Below, one piece after another: positions 15,323 to 24,177 of a DNA stretch of 46,423 nt (within the stretch, counting starts at the first letter, position 1; every line of letters begins with the position of its first letter). Under the pieces are notes generated by a model. The model saw only the letters and a program-made list of their open reading frames with translations. It ran no database searches and was not told the origin of the DNA. The position numbers and the translations under genes were made by a program. The DNA is from Bacteroidota bacterium (GTDB lineage: Bacteria; Bacteroidota; Bacteroidia; Chitinophagales; Chitinophagaceae), in contig JABDGW010000018.1 of assembly GCA_013285855.1 (NCBI GenBank), positions 1-46,423 of the forward strand, read 5' to 3'.

Positions 15323-18300
15323 ATGAGTAAAAAAAACTTGCTGCTGCTGCTGAGTATTACATGCATACAATTATTATCTGCACAAAATTTACCTTCTACG
15401 CTTTTATGGAAAATAAGCGGTAACGGTTTGCAAAAAGCTTCTTACCTGTATGGCACTATGCACTTAACTGATGAAAGGATTTTTGATATTGGCGATTCAG
15501 TATATAAAGCTATTGAGAACAGTGATGGCTTTGCAACGGAAATTGATCCTGAGCAATTTACTCCGTTTGTAATTGATGAAGCAAAAAAGTGGTATATGGC
15601 ATCTGTGCGGCTTAAAGAAATGATGAGCCATGAGGAGTTTAAAAAGTATGGAAAACCACTTGCGAAAAAACTAAATAAGAATGAAAATGATATTACTGCT
15701 GCAGATGTATTACGCGAAAAAAATAACTGGATAAGCGAAAGCTACCGCACAGGAAAAATGCAAACATTCCTGGATGTATATCTTTTTGATATAGCAAGGC
15801 GCCAGGGCAAATGGACAGGCGGTGTTGAAGACCTGCAGGACCAGGAAGATGTCATGAACCTTATAGACGAGTCGGATATCCAGGAACTGGCGGCAGATGA
15901 AAATGAAAACGAAAGTGACAAGAATAAAGAGTATAAACGTTCATCAGAATTATTCATTAAATCATACATTAATAATGACCTGGATGCTATTGACAGCCTC
16001 TCTTTTTCAGGAGATAGTTTGTATGAAGATGCGCTACTTATAAAACGCAATAAAAAAATGGCAATGCGCATGGATAGTCTTGGCCATGAGCGCAGCATGA
16101 TGTTTGCCGTTGGTGCCGCACACTTACCGGGCAATGAAGGTTTGATCGCTCTTTTGAAACAAAAGGGATTCACAGTTACGCCGGTATTTTCATCAAAAAA
16201 AATAAAACCCAAAGATTATAAAGTTGCAGAAATAACCTTGCCATGGTACGATGTAAAAGATGAAGCCGGGTTATACAATGCCTCTATGCCCGGCAAACCC
16301 GGAGACCTGACCTTGTATGGAATAATTACAATGAAAATGTATTTTGATGCTTTTAAAAGCACGATTTACATGACCACTGCCTTAAAAACGCCTTATTCCC
16401 AAAGCATGGCAGATAGTGTGCTTAGCCGTATAACATCTTATTATTTTGGTATGAATGATTATACAAAAGGCAAGCCTATAACCCTAAATAATACACTTGG
16501 TCGCGAATTCTTTTCAACAAAAAATAATTATAGTCATGGCTATCTTTTATTTAAAGACGGCACTATGTATATGGCCATTGCGATGAGCATGAAGAAAGAC
16601 AGCTCAGCAGCATCTTCTATTAACCAGTTCCTTCATTCATTTACTATAAATGAGCATTCCGCTAACAATGATGCAAATACAGTTACCTATATCAATAAAA
16701 TGAAAGCTTACCAGGTTAATGTTCCTGTACAGCCAAAACCCGCCGGTGATCTGGCATCTGCTTATAAAGATAGCACGCTAAATAAAGAAATAAATATTGT
16801 GAATGATCCTGCAAGCGGCGCTTATCTTTTTTTTGGAACCAATGAAGCAGCAAGAGGATTTTTTATAGAGAACGACAGCAGCACACTTACAACCATCAAA
16901 GAATCACAGAAAGAAAAGTTTAAGCATTTGGATATTGATACAACGTATACAAAAAATAGCCACCGTATTTTGGAATATGGCGGAATGATGGTACAGGTGC
17001 CGCTGATGATGAAAGTGCATTATGAATCGAGGGGTAACCGCTGGTATGCTTTGGTAGCCATGTACGATCCTGAAAAAGCACACGCATCGGTTGAAAGTTT
17101 TTTTAATTCGTTTACTATTCTTGATTATGCTGAAACCGAATGGAATAACTATACTTCAACTGATAAATTATTCAGCACATGGGCACCCGGGCAATTTATA
17201 TTATCTGCAAAGCCTTCTGCCAAAGGCGATACAATTTATAATAATCAAACTTATGATACTGCACGTGCCGATAACTATGCAATAGTAGCTACAGGTTTTG
17301 GCAAATATTACTGGCAAAACAGTGATTCTGTTTTATGGAGCGATCTGATTGAAAAAAGTACAGAATATGATGATAGTTTATTATTAAAGAAAGCTATTAG
17401 TAATGGCGAAGCCAAAGGTTATGAAATAGAGATACAGGAAAGCGGTTCAGGAAATATAAAGCGCAAAAGAATGTTGTTGAACGGAGGTAAAATTTATTCC
17501 CTTATCACTATACAGGCTGCGGCGGAAATAAACAACGCCAACAATAATAAATTTTTTGAAGAGTTCCGTTTTAATAATCTTCAACCAACTGTAAACATAT
17601 TTGTTTCAAAGGCAGCTATCTTATTAAAAGATATTTCTTCAGACGATTCTGCTGTGCGCAGTCAGGCAACGGAATATTTAAGCAAAGCTCCTTTTACAAA
17701 AAGCGAACTGCCTTTCCTGCATGATGCCTTATTAAAAAATTATCCGAAAGATGAAGATGATTATGATGAAACAAAAAATGATCTGAAAAAAATTATTATT
17801 GATCTGAACGATACATCTTCTTACAATTTTGCTAAAAATAATTATGCCAAAGCAGATGATGATACCAAAAATATTTTGCTTGCCGTAATGGCTTCTTTTC
17901 CTACGCAGGAAAATTTCAATGATATTAAAAATATCTTATTAAAACAGCCGCCGCGTATTACTCCGGGTTATGATCTTATTAATAGCTTATCTGATACGCT
18001 TCAATTAACCGCTGCTATTTTTCCTGAACTGTTGCCTTTGATGAAAGACACAATAATGGCGCCTGTTATTATTAAATTATCGAACAAATTATTAAACAGA
18101 GACTATGCTGATAAAACTTTATTGCAGCCTTACCAACAGGATGTTTTGCAAATTGCACAAAAGAAATATACAGTTGCAAAAAATGATGCTGACAGCTATG
18201 ATGAACTAAATTACCCGCTTATAGATTTGCTCGGCAAAATGAATACTGCTGAAACTAATGCTATGCTTCAAAAATGGAGCCTTTTGAAAGATATCTATAT

Positions 18301-18790
18301 TCAAATGGAAGCAGTAGGAATGTTGTTGCAGAATAAGCAGCCGGTAAATCCTTTGGCAATAAAAGCGCTTACTGCAGACAATTCTACCCGCATAGAACTG
18401 TATGATAGTTTAAAAGCGTATAAAAAAGAAAATCTATTCCCGGCGCAATATCTTACTCAAAAATATTTTGCAAAAAGCCATGTGTATACCGCAGCTTCTG
18501 ATGATGAAGACCCTGATAAACTCACTTATCTTACACAGAAGATTATTAATTTTAAAGGCAGGCAATCGCGGTTTTATTTTTATAAAGTTACTTACGGCGA
18601 TAGTGATGATGCAAGTTATTCACTTGCCTGTGCCGGCCCCTTTCACATGAATGTTAGTGATGTTTCAGAAGATGCCGCAGGTGATATATATTATGACGAA
18701 GAGTTTGATGCATCTAACCTGCCTGCACAAATGGATGCATTAATAAAACAAATGGAAGAATGGTATGAATGGAAGGACGAAAAGAAGTAA
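15323..18790 (+). CDS. Very large TraB/GumN family protein with long C-terminal extension
   Basis: The 1155-residue protein has a signal peptide (about 1-20, ending LLSAQ) and an N-terminal TraB/GumN domain (about 25-295). The paired motifs are SYLYGTMHLTD near residue 40 and FAVGAAHLPGNEG near 260, both including the GxxH signature of this Tiki-like putative metalloprotease fold. Family members are usually about 300 residues. The rest is unusual. Three segments each end in a similar Phe-rich sequence: FLHSFTINE (about 435), FFNSFTILDY (about 592) and FFEEFRFNN (about 741). They suggest three tandem modules of about 150 residues. A helical, HEAT-like stretch (about 765-1060) and a beta-rich end follow. 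A near-consensus box TATTTTCG (15274-15281) could be the promoter. Its function is unknown. Confidence 0.82.
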   Translation: MSKKNLLLLLSITCIQLLSAQNLPSTLLWKISGNGLQKASYLYGTMHLTDERIFDIGDSVYKAIENSDGFATEIDPEQFTPFVIDEAKKWYMASVRLKEMMSHEEFKKYGKPLAKKLNKNENDITAADVLREKNNWISESYRTGKMQTFLDVYLFDIARRQGKWTGGVEDLQDQEDVMNLIDESDIQELAADENENESDKNKEYKRSSELFIKSYINNDLDAIDSLSFSGDSLYEDALLIKRNKKMAMRMDSLGHERSMMFAVGAAHLPGNEGLIALLKQKGFTVTPVFSSKKIKPKDYKVAEITLPWYDVKDEAGLYNASMPGKPGDLTLYGIITMKMYFDAFKSTIYMTTALKTPYSQSMADSVLSRITSYYFGMNDYTKGKPITLNNTLGREFFSTKNNYSHGYLLFKDGTMYMAIAMSMKKDSSAASSINQFLHSFTINEHSANNDANTVTYINKMKAYQVNVPVQPKPAGDLASAYKDSTLNKEINIVNDPASGAYLFFGTNEAARGFFIENDSSTLTTIKESQKEKFKHLDIDTTYTKNSHRILEYGGMMVQVPLMMKVHYESRGNRWYALVAMYDPEKAHASVESFFNSFTILDYAETEWNNYTSTDKLFSTWAPGQFILSAKPSAKGDTIYNNQTYDTARADNYAIVATGFGKYYWQNSDSVLWSDLIEKSTEYDDSLLLKKAISNGEAKGYEIEIQESGSGNIKRKRMLLNGGKIYSLITIQAAAEINNANNNKFFEEFRFNNLQPTVNIFVSKAAILLKDISSDDSAVRSQATEYLSKAPFTKSELPFLHDALLKNYPKDEDDYDETKNDLKKIIIDLNDTSSYNFAKNNYAKADDDTKNILLAVMASFPTQENFNDIKNILLKQPPRITPGYDLINSLSDTLQLTAAIFPELLPLMKDTIMAPVIIKLSNKLLNRDYADKTLLQPYQQDVLQIAQKKYTVAKNDADSYDELNYPLIDLLGKMNTAETNAMLQKWSLLKDIYIQMEAVGMLLQNKQPVNPLAIKALTADNSTRIELYDSLKAYKKENLFPAQYLTQKYFAKSHVYTAASDDEDPDKLTYLTQKIINFKGRQSRFYFYKVTYGDSDDASYSLACAGPFHMNVSDVSEDAAGDIYYDEEFDASNLPAQMDALIKQMEEWYEWKDEKK

Positions 18791-18805
18791 TAAGTCACCT
18801 GTGCT

Positions 18806-19069
18806 TTATACCGGCTTATTATTTTCACGTTCATCTCTTTCTACTGTAATAGTGCATTCGCCAACCAATGCAGCAACTGCACCTATTGCAGCCAGTACCG
18901 GGGCAAGCACTGCGCCAACTACCCCAATAGTTAATGGAAAACTCATGAGCTCTTTACCGGTTTTATCATGAATGGTAATTTTTCTTATGTTGCCTTCCTC
19001 AATAAGTTCTTTTACTTTTTTAAGCAGGCTTTCACCATTTATTTTAAAAGATTCTTTTGTTGTTGACAT
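18806..19069 (-). CDS. DUF4342 family protein
   Basis: The 87-residue protein has a helical N-terminus (NGESLLKKVKELIEEGNIRK), a short strand (ITIHDKTGKELMSFPLTIG) and one glycine/alanine-rich hydrophobic segment (about 48-70). A polar end follows. This is the layout of DUF4342. Its role is unknown; a small inner-membrane protein is likely. It converges with the TraB/GumN gene (15-base gap). Confidence 0.8.
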   Translation of the reverse strand: MSTTKESFKINGESLLKKVKELIEEGNIRKITIHDKTGKELMSFPLTIGVVGAVLAPVLAAIGAVAALVGECTITVERDERENNKPV

Positions 19070-19123
19070 AAATATTTATTTAAGAAAAAGATATGGAAAA
19101 TACTTTTTTAAAAATGTGCAAGG

Positions 19124-19906
19124 CTATAAATCGTCTGTTTGAAATTTTCTGAATGAAAGAAAAGCAAACAGGCTTATATAAACAAGACAAACAATTAATA
19201 AAACAGTTTGCGATGGCGCATCTTTGTAAATAACGTCCTTTCCAAAAGTTATGGGGATTAATACATCACTTGCTTCAAGCGGAAAATAAAAACGCGTGGT
19301 TATTCTGTTATTTAAAATTTTACTATCAATCACACCGCCGATCAACTGCTCAAACACCAATCCATATAAAAAAAATACTGCCATTGCCAAACCGCTGCGG
19401 CGCATAAGCAACGCAAGAATCATAGCAAAAAACAGGTAGCAAAGTGATTGAATAAAACCATAACCAATATATTGAATGCCATCGAATGAAACAGTGCCGC
19501 TAAAATCATTTCCAAAATATAAAGCGATCAAAAAGCAACTGAGCGTTGTAATCAAGGCAATGAGAACACCGAATAAAATTTTCGCTGCAACAAATTGTTG
19601 TCTTGTTAAACCATCAATAATATTCTGGCGATGTGTTTTATAATTGTATTCGTTTGTAATAACGAGAATCATCAACATGCCCGGAAAATATAACAGCCAA
19701 CTGCTTACCCATGCAATGGTTTGATAAACTGCCGGGAAATCATAAGGAAAAATATTCACAGGAACATTGTTCTTTTTTATTTCTCCCTGGAACTGGAAAG
19801 CGATATAATTTATACTGAATAAAGCGATAATATACAGTGCAAGAAATATCCAGAAAGCACGATAGTTTTTTACTTTAAGCCATTCGAGTTTTAATAAGCT
19901 TAGCAT
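19124..19906 (-). CDS. ABC transporter permease (ABC-2 type)
   Basis: The 260-residue protein has about six hydrophobic segments and no enzymatic motif. The cytoplasmic stretch ITNEYNYKTHRQNIIDGLTR, followed by QQFVAAKILFG, is typical of ABC-2 permeases. Its ATG follows the stop of the ATPase gene by one base, so the two form a pair. The substrate cannot be read from the sequence; drug, lantibiotic or lipid export are options. Confidence 0.86.
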   Translation of the reverse strand: MLSLLKLEWLKVKNYRAFWIFLALYIIALFSINYIAFQFQGEIKKNNVPVNIFPYDFPAVYQTIAWVSSWLLYFPGMLMILVITNEYNYKTHRQNIIDGLTRQQFVAAKILFGVLIALITTLSCFLIALYFGNDFSGTVSFDGIQYIGYGFIQSLCYLFFAMILALLMRRSGLAMAVFFLYGLVFEQLIGGVIDSKILNNRITTRFYFPLEASDVLIPITFGKDVIYKDAPSQTVLLIVCLVYISLFAFLSFRKFQTDDL

Positions 19907-19907
19907 C

Positions 19908-20801
19908 TTATTGTTTATTTGTTAGTTCAAGGAATTTAGTTTCCAAACTTTTTTTCTTTGACTGCAGATGATTTAATGCAATATTATTTTGAAAACAATA
20001 TTGATTAATAGCAGCCGCATTTGCATTTCCGTTTGAGAAAAATAATTGCAGCATACTGTTTTGTTTTTTCAGCGATGTAAAGCCACCCATTTTATTCAAT
20101 ACATTTTCAAGCGCAACTAAATTATCTGAAGCAACTTCTATAATTTCATCCGTAACCAAAACTTCTTTAACGCTGCCTGCGGTTAAGAGATCCCCGTTCT
20201 TTATAATGGCAACATGCGTACAAACTTTTTCAACTTCATCCAGTAAATGACTTGCCATAATTATTGTTTTACCTTCTGCAGCAAGCTTCAGTATCAATTC
20301 TCTTATCTCCGCAATACCGTTTGGATCAAGACCATTTGTTGGTTCATCAAAAATCAAAATCTGCGGATCGCCGAGCAAACAAGATGCAATCGCAAGTCTT
20401 TGTTTCATACCTAAAGAATAAGTATTGAATTTACTTTGCTTACGCTGGTAAAGATTCACTTTCTGCAACACATTATCTATTTCATTAAACCCTTTTCCCT
20501 TTATCTGTGCCGCAATACGCAGGTTTTTTTCTCCCGATAGATAATGATAAAAATTTGGAGTTTCAAGCAATGTTCCAATTTGCTTTCTTACTTCCGCATT
20601 TGCAGGTTTACCCATTAATGTAAAACTGCCTGCAGATGGTTTTAAAATGTCGAGTATAATTCCAAGCAAAGTTGTTTTGCCGCTTCCGTTAGGGCCAAGA
20701 ATTCCAAACACGCTGCCTTCCGGCACAGTAAAAGAAACATTGTTTAAAGCAGTTACCGTTTTGTAATGTTTGGTGATGTTATTCAGTTCAAGAATATTCA
20801 C
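19908..20801 (-). CDS. ABC transporter ATP-binding protein
   Basis: All ATPase motifs are present: Walker A GPNGSGKTT, signature YSLGMKQRLAIA, Walker B ILIFDEPTNGLDP and the switch histidine in IIMASHLLDEV. About 80 residues follow the nucleotide domain, as in DrrA/CcmA-type exporters. I chose GTG 20801 (residues NILELNNITKHYK). The frame extends to a TTG at 20834, which would add 11 residues (LSFILKKFFLV) not usual for the family. It is co-transcribed with the downstream permease gene. Confidence 0.92.
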   Translation of the reverse strand: MNILELNNITKHYKTVTALNNVSFTVPEGSVFGILGPNGSGKTTLLGIILDILKPSAGSFTLMGKPANAEVRKQIGTLLETPNFYHYLSGEKNLRIAAQIKGKGFNEIDNVLQKVNLYQRKQSKFNTYSLGMKQRLAIASCLLGDPQILIFDEPTNGLDPNGIAEIRELILKLAAEGKTIIMASHLLDEVEKVCTHVAIIKNGDLLTAGSVKEVLVTDEIIEVASDNLVALENVLNKMGGFTSLKKQNSMLQLFFSNGNANAAAINQYCFQNNIALNHLQSKKKSLETKFLELTNKQ

Positions 20802-20962
20802 GAGAAAAAATTTTTTCAAAATAAAGCTAAGCAACGCAAAAACCGAAATATGAAATTAGATGAATGGTAATTTCACTATACATCAATTATTCGCAGAATT
20901 ATATGTTAATGTTAAATGCGTGGTGTTTATAAATGTTGTGAATTGATAGTTTCGTTAAGCCT

Positions 20963-23512
20963 ATGTATAAAATTTTACTACTTACATCTTCTTTGTTTTT
21001 TACGATCACTGTTTTTGCAGGAAAGTTAACAGGCATTATTGCTGATGATAAAGGTAAGCCATTGGCATACGCATCCATTCTTGTAAAAGAAAATGGAAGA
21101 GGTACTACTGCAAACCAGGAAGGGCGTTATTTACTTGACTTAAATGCGGGTGATTATACTATCGTTGTTCGATATGTAGGTTACGCAAAACAGGAACAGA
21201 AGGTGCATATTGGAAATGATGATGTACATCTTGATTTTAAATTACAGCCGCAACAACTGCAATTAAAAGATGTTGTTGTTTCATCAAACAGGGAAGATCC
21301 TGCTTATGCAATCATTCGCCATGCAATTAAGAAAAGAGAAGAATATCGCATAGCGCTTGATTCGTTTACATGTGAGGCTTATATTAAAACATTCATCAAA
21401 ACAAGAGCATTACCGCGCAAAATTTTCGGTCAAAAAATTGACAGTGCTGACTGGAAACAAATGGGTGTTGATTCAACAGGCAAGGGCATTATTTATTTGT
21501 CTGAATCACTTACCAAAATAGCTTACAAAAAACCGGATAAGATCAAGCTCGAAGTTATTTCAGGAAGAGAAAGCGGAACAAGTGGTTATGGATTCAACTT
21601 CCCAACGTTCATAGATTTTTACAGCAATAATATACAGGTTTTAGGTGGGCAAATGGCGCCACGTGGTTATGTATGTCCTATCGCTGACGGCGCTTTAAAT
21701 TTTTATAAATATCATTTCCTCGGTTCTTATTTTGAAGATGGTCGCGAAATAAACAGAATACAGGTTATACCACGCAGAAAATATGAACCATTATTTTCAG
21801 GAACGATCGAAATAACAGAAGGCGACTGGCGCATACACAGTCTTGACCTTGTACTTACAAAAGAATCACAACTTGAAATTCTGGATACACTTGAGATCAG
21901 GCAAATTCATTCTCCTGTTACAAAAAATATCTGGCGTACTAAAGACCAGGTTATATACTTCACTTTTAAAAAATTTGGTATTGATGCCGTTGGTAATTTC
22001 CTGAATGTATTTAATAACTATAATGTTACTCCAACTTTTAAAAAGAAATATTTCAACAACATCATAGTTAAGTTTGATACAGCCGTAAATAAAAAAACGA
22101 TTGCTTATTGGGATTCGATAAGGCCTGTGCCGCTTGAAGTTGAAGAAATAAAAGATTATAAAGTTAAAGACAGCATTTACCATTATCAGCATGATTCATC
22201 TTATACCAAACATTTCATGGATTCTTTGCGCCACATGCAGGGAAAGATAAGTGTAATGAATATTTTATGGAATGGGTTTACTCGATCAAATTATAATCCC
22301 GCAAATTATCATAGCGTGCAATGGCAGCCTTTATTAAAGCTAGTTCAATATAATACTGTTGAAGGGCTGGCGTTAAATGCCGAAGCTACTTTCACTCATG
22401 GTTTTTTAACGCAAAAAAGAGAGCTAAGTTTTACGCCGCATGTACGCTATGGTTTCAGCAACGGGCATTTGAATGCATGGGGTACGCTTAGTTATCATAA
22501 CCGATCTGACTGGCCCGGAATGGAGAATAATATAAGCGATGATGCAAGTTCATTTCGCGTAAATAATTTTTCGCTGAGTGGTGGAAAACATATAAGCCAG
22601 TTCAATAAAGATGAGCCCATATCGCCGCTGTTCAACAGCATTTATACGCTCTTCTTTAATCATAATTACATGAAGATCTATGAAAACTATTTTGCGCAAT
22701 TAAATTATAACGGTGAGTCACAAACAGGATTAAAATATGCCGCACAGCTTTTATATGAAGACCGCATACCATTGGAGAATACAACTGATTTCGCGATCAT
22801 TAAATATGATGAACAAAAGTTTACGCCTAATTATCCTTATGAAAAAATTGACAGCCAATTTACAAGGCACCAGGCAGTAATTGCAAAACTATCTTTGGAA
22901 TATCAACCCGGACAAAAGTTTGCGCAGTTCCCGGATTTTCGTGTGCCGCTTGGTTCGAAGTATCCAACATTTACACTGGCGTATGAAAAAGGAATATATA
23001 ATATTTTAGGCAGTGATGTTGATTTTGATAAATGGAATTTTTCAATTGCTGATGATATGAATTTTAAGCTTGCAGGTGCTTTAAGTTATCGAATTGATGT
23101 TGGTGGTTTTTTAAATGATCGCTCTGTGTTCATCCAGGATTATCGCCATTTCAATGGCAACCAGATCATATTTGCAAGCAAGTATCTCAACAGTTTCCAG
23201 GTTGCTCCTTATTATGCCAATAGCACTACCGCATCTTTTTATGCAACGTTGCATGCTGAACATCATTTTAATGGTTTGCTTACCAATAAAATTCCGTTGT
23301 TAAAAAAACTTAAATGGAACCTTGTCGCAGGCACCAATGCATTTTATGTAGACCAGGATAATAATTATTTTGAAGTGTTTGCCGGTTTTGAAAATATTTT
23401 TAAACTGTTTCGTGTAGATGTGGTTGGTTCATATCTTAATGGCAATAATGGCCAAATGGCAGTACGTATAGGTTTGGGTGGATTGTTTGGCGGGAAGATG
23501 AGGTTTGATTAA
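20963..23512 (+). CDS. DUF5686 outer-membrane protein with carboxypeptidase-regulatory-like domain
   Basis: The 849-residue protein has a signal peptide (ending VFAGK). A carboxypeptidase-regulatory-like domain follows (about 20-105; LTGIIADDKGKPLAYASILV then NQEGRYLLDL). A long DUF5686 region rich in alternating beta strands runs to the C-terminus. The last residues GGLFGGKMRFD fit an outer-membrane barrel end. Proteins of this type are common in Bacteroidota, and their function is unknown. A box TAGTTTCG (20947-20954), one base from consensus, lies just before the ATG. Confidence 0.88.
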   Translation: MYKILLLTSSLFFTITVFAGKLTGIIADDKGKPLAYASILVKENGRGTTANQEGRYLLDLNAGDYTIVVRYVGYAKQEQKVHIGNDDVHLDFKLQPQQLQLKDVVVSSNREDPAYAIIRHAIKKREEYRIALDSFTCEAYIKTFIKTRALPRKIFGQKIDSADWKQMGVDSTGKGIIYLSESLTKIAYKKPDKIKLEVISGRESGTSGYGFNFPTFIDFYSNNIQVLGGQMAPRGYVCPIADGALNFYKYHFLGSYFEDGREINRIQVIPRRKYEPLFSGTIEITEGDWRIHSLDLVLTKESQLEILDTLEIRQIHSPVTKNIWRTKDQVIYFTFKKFGIDAVGNFLNVFNNYNVTPTFKKKYFNNIIVKFDTAVNKKTIAYWDSIRPVPLEVEEIKDYKVKDSIYHYQHDSSYTKHFMDSLRHMQGKISVMNILWNGFTRSNYNPANYHSVQWQPLLKLVQYNTVEGLALNAEATFTHGFLTQKRELSFTPHVRYGFSNGHLNAWGTLSYHNRSDWPGMENNISDDASSFRVNNFSLSGGKHISQFNKDEPISPLFNSIYTLFFNHNYMKIYENYFAQLNYNGESQTGLKYAAQLLYEDRIPLENTTDFAIIKYDEQKFTPNYPYEKIDSQFTRHQAVIAKLSLEYQPGQKFAQFPDFRVPLGSKYPTFTLAYEKGIYNILGSDVDFDKWNFSIADDMNFKLAGALSYRIDVGGFLNDRSVFIQDYRHFNGNQIIFASKYLNSFQVAPYYANSTTASFYATLHAEHHFNGLLTNKIPLLKKLKWNLVAGTNAFYVDQDNNYFEVFAGFENIFKLFRVDVVGSYLNGNNGQMAVRIGLGGLFGGKMRFD

Positions 23513-23558
23513 TTGCTTTCTCTCTTTACTATAATTTCTTATTTCATAACTTTACTTT

Positions 23559-23795
23559 ATGTTATTACAATTGGAAGATACACAGCATGAAAATGTAAAT
23601 AAATTACTTGCGTTTGCTAAGGCGAATCATATTAAGTTATCATTGGTAGATGAGGTTGAAAATAATTACACGCTTCCTGGCAGGCCGCTTACATCTGAAC
23701 AAATAACTTCATTAATAGAAAATGGTCGCAAAAGCGGAATTATTTCAATGAAGAAAGCGCATGAAATAATCAGCAATGGATATAAGGCAGATTAA
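23559..23795 (+). CDS. Putative antitoxin of a ParE/RelE-type pair
   Basis: The 78-residue acidic protein has no family I can name with confidence. It looks like a small antitoxin: a helical N-terminus (LEDTQHENVNKLLAFAKANH) and a polar C-terminal half (LTSEQITSLIENGRKSGIIS). It overlaps the downstream toxin-like gene by exactly 20 bases, the arrangement of a coupled toxin-antitoxin operon. TAACTTTA (23547-23554), just before the ATG, resembles the -7 box and would give a leaderless mRNA. Confidence 0.7.
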   Translation: MLLQLEDTQHENVNKLLAFAKANHIKLSLVDEVENNYTLPGRPLTSEQITSLIENGRKSGIISMKKAHEIISNGYKAD

Positions 23796-24072
23796 TTATA
23801 CAACAGATGCGTTCAGCTCTTTAATACAACTTATTAATTATATAGAATCATCAAATACACAAGGTGCCGGTCTAAGATGGTTGCATCGGTTCGAATTATT
23901 TTTAAAAAAGAAATTACAAGCTCCTCTGCAAATTAAACTTTGCAATAATGCTGCTTTCGCTCAGCTTAATCTTCGCTGCATTTATTTTAATGATTGGGTA
24001 ATTGCTTTTTCAGCAGAAGAAAATATTGTATTGATAGAAGCTTTATTGCATAAATCCCGAATCAGTGATTAA
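23776..24072 (+). CDS. ParE/RelE-superfamily toxin-like protein
   Basis: The 98-residue protein reads as a RelE/ParE fold. It has a first strand and helices (YTTDAFSSLIQLINYIESSN, then GLRWLHRFELFLKKKL). A beta region with NLRCIYFNDWVIAFSAEENIV and a closing EALLHKS follow. In the family this fold either cleaves ribosome-bound mRNA (RelE) or inhibits gyrase (ParE). No clear catalytic residue separates the two here. The start lies inside the upstream gene. I infer the toxin role from fold-like sequence, size and gene order. Confidence 0.72.
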   Translation: MDIRQINYTTDAFSSLIQLINYIESSNTQGAGLRWLHRFELFLKKKLQAPLQIKLCNNAAFAQLNLRCIYFNDWVIAFSAEENIVLIEALLHKSRISD

Positions 24073-24141
24073 ACAGCCTTAATATCTTTAGTCGTTCAAA
24101 TTTTATAAAATTTAAAATCATCAATCATTTTATAGCATTGA

Positions 24142-24162
24142 AGTTCGTACTTCGTACTTCAT
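24142..24162 (+). repeat. Heptamer-phased repeat, three units
   Basis: AGTTCGT, ACTTCGT and ACTTCAT follow one another 16 bases before rarA. The units resemble those at 1867. The sequence also folds into a small GAAGT/ACTTC hairpin at 24140-24153. Confidence 0.45.
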
Positions 24163-24177
24163 AAATCTTAATTTATT

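Noticed and set aside
15742-16212. Minus-strand ORF of 156 residues inside the TraB/GumN gene
   Set aside because: It is the Ser-rich reverse complement of a coding region with clear family motifs.
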